A stretch of 64,000 nucleotides of DNA from the NCBI GenBank assembly GCA_027563935.2, contig CM050451.1, positions 96,871,565 to 96,935,564 of the forward strand, in the 5' to 3' direction. Positions 56,315-64,000 of this stretch are shown here, in pieces. This stretch comes from Costus lasius (lineage: Eukaryota > Streptophyta > Magnoliopsida > Zingiberales > Costaceae). The first letter of the stretch is position 1, and the number at the start of each line of letters is the position of its first letter. The position numbers and the translations under genes were made by a program. The notes under the pieces are model-generated. The model saw only the letters and a list, made by a program, of their open reading frames with translations. It was not told the DNA's origin and made no database searches.

Positions 56315-58532
56315 AAATCACCCAAACTTAGATCAATGCTTGTCCTCAAGCATAAGAGAGTAAATAAAAGTAGTGATTAAAATAATGAAATCATGCCAAG
56401 CTTGTAAAATATTTTTTCCCGGGAAGATATCATTATGAGCAAACCTCAGCAAGTCAGGGAATTTAAGGCAATCATCTATCATCAGGAATAAAGGTGTGAA
56501 GATCCAAATACCAAAGTTAGATGAGGCTTACCTCCATGAGATGCAATAATCCTCTGTTTGGATAATACACTCTGTTCAGACCTGATTCAACTAAAGATAT
56601 GAGTTGGAAAGACATCAATGCACTCTTATTCGTATTTTCATCCCCTCAAATATTTTTTTTTGTTTTGACTTTAACTCATGTCTTCGGTACCACTGTCAAT
56701 TTTACGCAGTGCCAAGTAGAGGAGTCTTATTATTTCTTTTTCTCGGAGACTTCAATTCATGTCTTCGGTACCACTGCCAATTTTACGCAGTGCCAAGTAG
56801 CGGAGTCCGTTTTTTTTATATTTTGAGGAGATTATAACCATAGAGAAGTGCATTGATTATTTCCAAAAAGTAGTGAGGAGAATCAAGCTGATAGAGTTAT
56901 ATACTTCTACAGAAAGATCATAAGCATGCTTTGAAAGCAAAAACCTTAATCAAAAATTGGATCTATCACTCCACAACCTTTTTTTTTCCATTAAAAGATA
57001 ATTAAATGAATTACCTATCTTTGGACTAAGATTCAGAACATAATGATAGTATCCCAGAGATTCAATAAATTATTAAGCTATCATGATTTCCATTTGAATC
57101 AAAATAATATCATCAAAAATAATATCACCACTTATCTTCATCATATCATCAGAGTGCAGCATATGAAATGTATCATCAAAGCACAAAGCATAAGTATTGA
57201 GTTACTGCATATCATGTTTTGAAAATGAACCCAACCCACAATCTCCCAGACTTAAATTATGCATAGTAGCATGTAAAGAACACAAAATTTGGAGAAATGG
57301 GATGCAATACTCACAAGATCAGTTAGAGTCATCGTCGGTGCTCATCTCAGCATCATCCTCGTGAGGGTCGTCCTCATTGTCATCATGTGAATTCAGCAGG
57401 ACATCCAGAGAAGTTGGAGAAGCTGCTGCATTTGTGGACTTGAATAGAATTACGCATGAGGAAAAGCCAAAGATAGCATGCGGCCTCAAAATTGCATCTG
57501 ATGATGAGGCGGAATAGCTGAAGAAGCAGGCTGGCAAAAGGGAGTCACATGGATGTGTGTGGTAGATTTGGGTGGTCGGCGCTTGTGAAGCAGGCTGGCA
57601 ACAGTGGTCAGAATTGGGTGGTCGGCGCTTGTGAAGCTGGATCAGAAATAGCAGAGAAGAAATCACCCTCGATCAAAGCCCGCTGGAATAGAAATCAACA
57701 GCCAACACCAACAGTTGTTACTTGAAGAAGAGGCGACGAATTGCTGGAGGTGGAAGAAATATGGTGATCAAGCCTTCGTCGAACTCATAGCAGCAGCAAG
57801 ATGGGTATTCGGCGGCAGATAGCAGCAGCAACAAAGCAGATTAGCAATAGAAGCTCTACGTGTAATCCAAGAAGGAGGATATTTTTATAGTCTTTTTTTG
57901 TAGTCTTTTTTTTTAATACAAGATTACGACCAGATCCGAAATTGTAACCTTGTCGTGAAATAAAAATAAAACATGTCAGAAAAATAAATTAAAACAAACA
58001 TAAAGATAAACGTAAAACACTTGGGTTGCCTTCCAAGAAGTGCTAGTTTAGTGTCATTAGCTTGACCGCAGTGTTGTATAAAGCAGCACCAAAGAATGCA
58101 TACTTAAATTGTCAATCAGTGGTTTCAGGTATAGGTTTCTTTCAATAGTTACCTTGGGGTGCTTCCACATGTAGGTATTCAGATTTGTACCATTCTCGAA
58201 TCGATTCGTTCAGTAGAATCAAGGACTTTCACAAAAGTTCGAGTTTCTACATTGTCCTTCTCGTCCTTTTCAAGTTGACTGGAACATCATCTAAAATTTC
58301 CACCGGCTTTTACAAAATGATCAGCAAGTTGTAATAATATGGCCATTTCTTCTTAGACTTCGATGACTTAAAAAGTTTGGCAGTGAATATTTCAAAAAGT
58401 CTATGAAAAAGCAGAGTTAAGCTAACAGAATGAAAACTAAGTTACTAAAAAAAAGGTAAAAAAAGAAAAAAAAATAAACAGGGTAAAGTCTAGTCTATCA
58501 ATTCTTAAATCACTTTGATATTGATTGCCTGT
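56315..58532 (-). other. Element C internal region, no element enzymes
   Basis: Holds the duplicated CACTGC...GCAGTG motif (56666-56810), a 115-codon minus-strand frame without recognised domain (57666-57319, GTG start, acidic C-terminus), and the block 'gtcaagctaatgac' on the minus strand (about 58065-58022). It carries neither gag nor pol and is a minimal, large non-autonomous derivative. Confidence 0.7.
56666..56810 (-). repeat. Duplicated hairpin motif near the element C 3' LTR
   Basis: Two copies about 76 bp apart read 'gtcttcggtaccactg' ... 'acgcagtgccaagtag'. Each can pair CACTG(C/T) with GCAGTG around a 9-base loop; in the first copy the last pair is a G-T wobble. A related motif occurs near the 3' LTR of elements B and A. 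Confidence 0.7.
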
Positions 58533-58554
58533 CCCTGGCAACGGCGCCAAAACT
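58533..58554 (-). other. Primer-binding site of element C (tRNA-Asp type)
   Basis: Minus strand 'agttttggcgccgttgccag' then 'gg' follows the LTR end. TGGCGCCGTTGCC is complementary to the tRNA-Asp 3' end, with one mismatch after it. Confidence 0.92.
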
Positions 58555-60410
58555 TGATGTGTACTTTATCGTACCACTAACCGTAAGCGTGACGACTTTG
58601 TCATAGTAGTACTTAAGATGTCGATCCCACAGGGACAATGATCAAGTACCGAGTGATTACGAATCAATAGCTAGACAATCAAGTGAACATTTTGGGTTTT
58701 CATAAAATAAATCAAAATACAACTAAATACAAATGCTAGCTGAATCAAGCAAATGAAAGTTTTGGATAGAAAACAAGGTTTAGAGACATCGGAACTTCGA
58801 GTGCATCTCGTTGATGGATCTTAAACTCAAACAAGATAAAATCATAACAATGCAATTTTAAAAGTGTTCAAGGAAATATCTAATGGTACAGATTACCCTC
58901 TTTCAACAGCATAATCCGGTATCAATCTAGATCGGCGTCCTACTTTCGTGGCTCACCGTACCTAGATTGATCAATTGGGTTCAGAGATATTATAAGTTTC
59001 CTCACACAAATCCTGCCCAATTTCTTGGCAGGTCAGAGCATGATCTATACGGCAGATCTAGCGTCACAATTCACCTTTCGGTCCTTCTTGCGGCGCCCGA
59101 GAAAAGTAATTGCGTGGCCAATGCAATACTAGCAATAAAATAGCACAAATCGAATAAACACAAAATAAAATTGCATTTGCTACGAGAAAATAAGTTCGAA
59201 CAAAAGATACATGCAACAAGATTACATCCTTGTTTCGATAAAGAAGAATATGCTATCATAGCATCGAATTTAGGACAAATCCCTAAAGGAATAGAAGGAA
59301 ATAAAGAGAAGACAGAAGAAAGAGGAGGCAAACTCTCTGCAGAAACTTTGCAACATTCCTTCAAGTCTTCTAGAATGATGTGCACCATTCCTTCCTCCTC
59401 ACTTATTGTCCTCGCTAAGAACTTCCCTTTCCGAAACTCGCTAGCCCCCCTTGAGCCCCAACTGGGCCTTCTTCCTCGAATTTGGCCCTTTAAATAGAGT
59501 CCAAACTCTTTTCTGAATGCATACATTGATGGGAAATTGAATTAGCTGCGTTTTGATACCAAGAACATTAAAATCGGAGCCATAATCAGGGAGTTATGGC
59601 CTATTCAATGAAGGCGGCTCCATAATTATGGGTATAATGGGCCATTATGTTTGTAACCATAATATAACGGTTATGCATTAATTGCAGACTCATTAACTTT
59701 TGTAAACCCCATATAATTAATGCTCATTTAATCCTCTTCGTTTTGACTCCAAAAACGTCCAAATCGGAGTTAAAACAAAGGAGTTATGTGCATTTAAAGC
59801 TAGGCGGCTGGTAATAAATTCTGGCGGCTGCGAGATTACGGTCATGAGGTAGATTATGGCCATGCCCATGATCTCAGTGTAGAAGTCCAATTCGTCTCAA
59901 AATTTGCATATGAGTAGTATGGCCTTGGCTTGACTTGTGGCCATAGTTGTAGCGTCAGAAATCCCAGATCAGAAGATTGTGTCTTTAATGAATTATGGTC
60001 ATGCCCATAATCTTCTTGTCAAAGTCATCTCCATCCTAAATATTGTTGTCGAGGAAGTTATGGGCACGTCTTTGAAATATGATTATGCTTATACAAAAAT
60101 GAATCCATCATGTAGCCAATCAGAGAATTACGGTCGTGATGTAGATTATGGCCTCAGCCGTAATTCTTGAAATTAATCCCGTTTGAAGCCAAACTTCTTG
60201 TCAACGTTCTTGATTCACTCGGAGATGCAAATATACTTCCATGTAGCTCTAGAAGTGAGTGAATTATCCTGTATTCAACAAATATGACAAGTAGTGAAGG
60301 TTTTGAAGAAAATCAATGAAATAAGCTGGAAAGAGAGGGAAAATCATGATAATATGTGTCGATTCACAAGTAAATATAGGTCTAAAAGAAAATATAAATA
60401 CGAGACATCA
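58555..60410 (-). repeat. Element C 5' LTR
   Basis: 1856 bp. Hairpins: 59096-59088 with 59069-59061 (9 positions, one mismatch, tip ACC-GAAA-GGT); 59032-59012 (CTGCCAA-GAAA-TTGGGCAG in the sense RNA, one bulge); 58971-58921 (10-bp outer stem, loop core CACGAAAGTAGG). Palindromes at 59830-60170. Confidence 0.93.
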
Positions 60411-60415
60411 TATGT

Positions 60416-60667
60416 TCATATAACAAGCATATGTTCTTCATGTTTATAAAACATGATAGTAAGTTATATATTTACATGCTTGTTATAAGATGAGAATTGC
60501 CCCCAAATTGCTTTTGCGAAGTTAGTTTTACCTTGCTTTTTATATGCTTGTTATATGCATGTTATATGTTCATATACTTATATGATGTGCAAAGGTTAGA
60601 AATTCTTACATGTGTATATGCTTCTTATTTGCAAATGATAGATAATCCTATATCTAAGCAACAACAA
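60416..60667 (+). other. Region upstream of the MYB/SANT pseudogene
   Basis: AT-rich with repeated 'tatgcttgttatatg'. It could include an untranslated leader or promoter. The 73-codon frame at 60497-60718 overlaps the pseudogene start in another frame. Confidence 0.4.
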
Positions 60668-61589
60668 TGTCCCAATCCTCTCAATCCTCACGACCAACAT
60701 CTAAAAGTGGAAAAGTAGTGTGGAATCTACAAACAACTCTGACATTTTGTGATGTTTGTATTACTGCTATCAATAAAAACATGCGCCCGGGAACACATTT
60801 AAATGCTCAAGGGTGGAAATTTGTAGTTGAAAATTTTTAACAATTGACTACATTGACATATGATAAAGTGCAATTAAAGAACAAATGAGATCAACTAAAG
60901 GCTGACTAGAAGTTATGGAAAGAGTTAAAAGGTAGAGAAACTGGTTTAGGGTGGAATGCAAGGTTGGAGATGGTGGATGCAACCCCTGAGTGGTGGGAAA
61001 TGAAAATTACAATATGTATATTTGGAACTAGTTATTATTGTTATTATTTACTTGATAAAGTAATTTATTATTCTAATATAATTACAGGCTAACAAAGAGT
61101 ATGCCAAGTTTTGAAAGAAGGGTATCCATCCTGATATCGAAACAAAGAATGATATTATGTTTTGACAGACAGTAGCGACAGGAGAGTTTTGTTATACATC
61201 AGCTATGCCTGAAGAACTAGTTCAAGAGATGAATACGCAATATGAAAACTATGAGCCATGTGATGAAAATATGGAATCATCTCGCATGCCATCATCCGCT
61301 CGTCAAAGTCAACGTGGTAAAAGAAAGACTACATGATGACACCAAAATATATAGTATATTTTGTATTATTTTAGATATCTTTTTATGCTAAATTGAGGAT
61401 CTTTTACTTGTTTTTACGCAGAATTCATCAAATATTGTAAAGTCTACTTCTATTTTGGTTTTTCATGATTTTCAGACAAAAAGACACCATTTTAAGGCAT
61501 TTTCAAGTAAAATCAAATACATGAAAGAGTTACCATCACCAAGAGGAGATCACCCAACAAATTTCACACAAAACGGAGTAACAAACCAA

Positions 61590-61960
61590 AATACGGCAGG
61601 GCCGTAAACTATATTACGGTACCGTATTTCCACACAATACTGTAATATCGAGCCACTGCCGTAATTTGGAGATATTCCGAACATAAGGTTTTGTCAAAAA
61701 TACGGCACTGCCATAAACCATTTTACGGGCCGTATTTTGCAGCGTTTTCAGAACAGAAAGCTTCACTGAAATTACGGCACTGCCGTAAACTTCGACACGG
61801 GCTGTATTTTCCATACGTTTCCGACCAGAGAGTTTAGCTGATTTTACAGTAGTGCTGTGAACTATATTACGGTACCATATTTCCCAGCAATTTTAGAACA
61901 GAAGACTCAAGGATTTTACGGCAGTGCCGTGAACTATTACACTGCCGTATTTTTGTTTTT
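61590..61960 (+). repeat. Palindrome array in family-B LTR, plus copy
   Basis: 'attacggcactgccgtaaac', 'tttacggcagtgccgtgaac' and related palindromes recur about every 70-80 bases, matching the minus copy at 40985-41340. Confidence 0.85.
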
Positions 61961-62589
61961 GAACGTGACTCCCAGGTCAATTTCGACGCCCGATTTTTGT
62001 GGAGATTATTGCGAGTGATCCAGAGCTCTAAATTGGATGCCGTAAGAAGAAGAAAGGGAGCTAATGATGAGAGGATCAGTTAGACACCAAAAGCCCCAAA
62101 TTGCATCCACTCTCAAGGGAGAAATCACAGTACAAGTCGCCTCTTAGGGTTCCGCCGCTGTGATCAATCCAGAGCACCTCTGGCCGTGATTTTTATACTG
62201 AAGCTTCGCTTGGAGAAGGAGACAACATGCCAGAAGTTTCAGAATGAAAGGAGATCAATTTGAGGAGAAATCAACGAAAGAAGCTCTCACGCACTGTTCA
62301 CAGCGAGTTCCCTTGCAAATTACGGCTGTGAAATATTTCACAGCCGTGTTGTATTTTCCTAAAACTCCTATTATGTTTATTTTTGATCTTCTAAAATTAT
62401 GGTATTTTGTAATCCCTTCACCATGCTAGCTTAAACTTATTTTGGGACATGGGGGAGTAATTCCCTTTGATTTTCTTAATGACTAGATAATCTTTCAATT
62501 TCATCATGATTATTTTACTTTGATAATTTTACCTATACGATTGTTGCTCTAAGATTCTCCGTAGTTTACTTTTTGTTATCATGATTTAG

Positions 62590-63006
62590 AGTTTTTGCAA
62601 TAAGGATCGAAAGGTGATTTGCTTGAGAACTTGGAACCCTAAAATTGACTAATAAGAACTCACAGTAGGAAACTAGGTTAAGTTCTTATTTCTTTATTTT
62701 AGTAAGTTAAATTGCCATGATGATATTAATGAACTTAGGATTGAGTTATTGTGTCAAACGTGGAGATCTTGCACGAAAGTGAAGATCGGAACATTGGAGA
62801 ACCATAGGTAGAACGTGTGTTGAGTCTCGGATGCACGAAAGTGATCCTTAAGATTCCACTCGAGGTAATCAACTTAGAATTCGGATGCACGAAAGTGATC
62901 CTTGAGTTCTTTGTCTGATGGTTTACCTATCTATAGCTTGGGATGAATCTTGCGCAAAAGCGAGGATTTATTCTTGCATGGTTATCTGCACGAGAGTGGG
63001 ATAACC
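62590..63006 (+). other. GNRA-capped hairpin array, family-B LTR (largest array)
   Basis: Hairpins in series: a weak one with tip ATC-GAAA-GGT near 62605; 62651-62660/62681-62690 (10 bp) with inner TAG-GAAA-CTA; 62765-62770/62782-62787 (6 bp) with CAC-GAAA-GTG; 62829-62832/62844-62847 (4 bp), same tip; 62877-62886/62898-62909 (10 pairs, one G-U, 2-base bulge), same tip; 62945-62951/62963-62969 (7 pairs, two G-U) with CGC-AAAA-GCG; 62980-62986/63000-63006 (7 bp) with CAC-GAGA-GTG. Confidence 0.7.
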
Positions 63007-63689
63007 CCTTTTTAAGGTAAATTATGCCTTTATCATATTAGAATTTGATTGATGAACATCTTTATATATCTAGTCATGAAAATCAAAGTGGATGAAACCC
63101 TAGTCCCAATTTCTCTCTGATAGTAATTTTCCACGTGTCTTCGATTCTTACTTTGCTATTATTCGATTGCCTAGATAGTGAAAAATCAATTATTCGGTAC
63201 TTGACAACGCAAGTCTCTCCGTGGGATCGATATTTTCTTTATTACTTCGAGTATCCATGCATTTGCGGAAACTACGAGTTAGGGACAACAAGTTTTTGGG
63301 GCCATGTTAGGGAGTGACAATAGCCCTGTGCGCCAATACTTTGGCCGTGACACCTAAGACAAGTCTACCTGCTTGTATTTAAAAGTGTGTCCTTTCGGAT
63401 CACAACACTACATCATCTGGATTTAAGGATTCTTTGAGTTTGCTTGCAACATCAATTCATCAAAATTTAATAGACTCTCCAGGCAGTAGTGTTAAAGAGG
63501 TGATGGCAGAGTTAAGATCTCTTCTAGGAATTGAACGTGGTAGTGAGTTATATTTTTTTGCCGCAGCCCAATTTCGACAAAAATCAAATAGAGTAATATT
63601 CAAAGAAATGGAAATAGCTGAAGAGAAATTAGGCTTCTTGAAGTATTTATTAGATTTGTCGAAGAAGAGTTGACCTATGAGTTTGATGC

Positions 63690-63935
63690 ACTACATTATG
63701 TTTGTTGAACATGTGATGTGTCATATTTGCTGAACTTGTGACTTATGTTATGTTTGATGTAGTACATTATGTTATGTTGTGTTATGTTTCATGTGATACA
63801 TTATGTTATAGCATATTGTGTTATGTTTCATGCAATACATTATGTTTCATGTAGTATATTTTGCTAAACTTGATGCACTATATTATGTTTTATATTTGTT
63901 GAACTTGTGATGTTTTATATGTTTGTTAATTATTT
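63690..63935. repeat. Degenerate 'gttatgtttcatgt-atacatt' repeat
   Basis: Short AT-rich units such as 'atgttatgtttcatg' and 'tacattatgtt' recur irregularly after the pseudogene stop. It could be its 3' untranslated region. No gene to the window end. Confidence 0.7.
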
Positions 63936-64000
63936 ATGTTATGTTGTTATTTGTATAGATATGGATGGTCACATAGGAGTTTGATGATATACAAGATTTT

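Larger units (their letters stand above)
54456..60410 (-). mobile_element. Non-autonomous Athila-like element C
   Basis: A complete 5955-bp element, TSD TATGT on both sides (54451-54455, 60411-60415). Minus strand: 5' LTR 60410-58555, primer-binding site at 58554-58533, a 2240-bp internal region without gag or pol, 3' LTR 56314-54456. The first 285 bases of the LTRs differ at 11 sites (about 4%), much older than the Tat element. Confidence 0.95.
61334..63407 (+). mobile_element. Solo LTR, Athila-type family B, inserted in the MYB/SANT pseudogene
   Basis: The 2074-bp unit from TGATGACACC to GATCACAACA is flanked by TSD CTACA (61329-61333 and 63408-63412). Removing it with one TSD copy restores the reading frame of the host pseudogene. 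'agtttttggggccatg' near 63287 resembles an Athila LTR end plus primer site, but the real end is 120 bases further, so an older LTR boundary may have been absorbed. Confidence 0.92.
60668..63673 (+). pseudogene. MYB/SANT-like (PIF/Harbinger ORF1 type) pseudogene, split by a solo LTR
   Basis: Reading from ATG at 60669: VVWNLQTTLTFCDVCI, RPGTHLNAQGWKFVVENF, QLTTLTYDKVQLKNK, LWKELKGRETGLGW, ATPEWWEMK; then an intron (ending 'attacag' near 61087), EYAKF, KKGIHPDIETKNDIMF; and after the solo LTR (61334-63407) the frame resumes exactly (KRKTT, then SSGFKDSLSLL), ending ELRSLLGIERGSELYFFA and a stop at 63673. This matches the Myb/SANT-like domain proteins that accompany Harbinger transposases or their domesticated relatives. 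Five in-frame stops precede the insertion. No transposase gene is in the window. Confidence 0.8.

Noticed and set aside
57319..57666. 115-codon minus-strand frame in element C as a real gene
   Set aside because: Begins with GTG, contains no recognisable domain and sits in a non-coding internal region; recorded only as part of that region.
54456..60410. Possibility that element C is an ordinary segmental duplication
   Set aside because: TG...CA ends, a perfect 5-bp target duplication and a primer-binding site next to one copy identify LTRs.
63286..63310. End of the family-B LTR at 'gggacaaca' followed by a primer site
   Set aside because: Sequence resembles an Athila LTR end plus primer site, but the target duplication CTACA and restored host frame place the true end at 63407.

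Overview
The window is repeat-rich nuclear DNA from a flowering plant. It contains Ty3/gypsy elements of the Tat and Athila groups, a decayed Ty1/copia element, a decayed PIF/Harbinger-type MYB/SANT gene and fragments of plant genes (PPR, NAP1-like, REC/TSS-like). The species cannot be named from the sequence, and no ordinary intact host gene was found. I found no tRNA, rRNA or CRISPR array.

Layout. 1-2249: old relative of the Tat LTR. 2250-7595: mostly unassigned AT-rich DNA with short tandem repeats. 7596-8988: solo Athila-type LTR (family A) with target-site duplication (TSD) CCTTT. About 9199-12839: minus-strand copia remnant. 12840-42786: fragments of an outer minus-strand LTR, split by a second family-A solo LTR (13096-39190, TSD CTAGC) and a minus-strand family-B solo LTR (39528-41592, TSD GAGGC/GAGGT). 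The family-A copy is itself split by a complete 24.6-kb Tat element (13601-38242, TSD AGAGG) with 5.34-kb LTRs. 42787-53926: minus-strand non-autonomous Athila-like element (element B), interrupted by a plus-strand one (element A, 45233-50830, TSD GTGAA). 53927-64000: a Harbinger-like region carrying element C (54456-60410, TSD TATGT) and a family-B solo LTR (61334-63407, TSD CTACA).

The Tat element looks recent and possibly competent. It has one uninterrupted 2551-residue Gag-Pol, a primer-binding site, a polypurine tract and LTRs that differ by only about 22 substitutions. It carries coding fragments resembling at least four host genes (PPR and NAP1-like in the LTR; a medium-chain dehydrogenase and a REC/TSS-like protein after pol). 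On the opposite strand, nine exons with GT-AG introns join in one open frame for a plant-mobile-domain protein of about 1087 residues.

The signal I consider most novel is an array of hairpins near the 3' end of all five Athila-type LTR families. Most have GNRA-type (GAGA or GAAA) tips, while stem sequences differ between families and still pair, often through G-U wobbles in the element-sense RNA. A second shared theme is arrays of short palindromes in the first half of the same LTRs. All pairing, splice and homology statements were read by eye and need computation.
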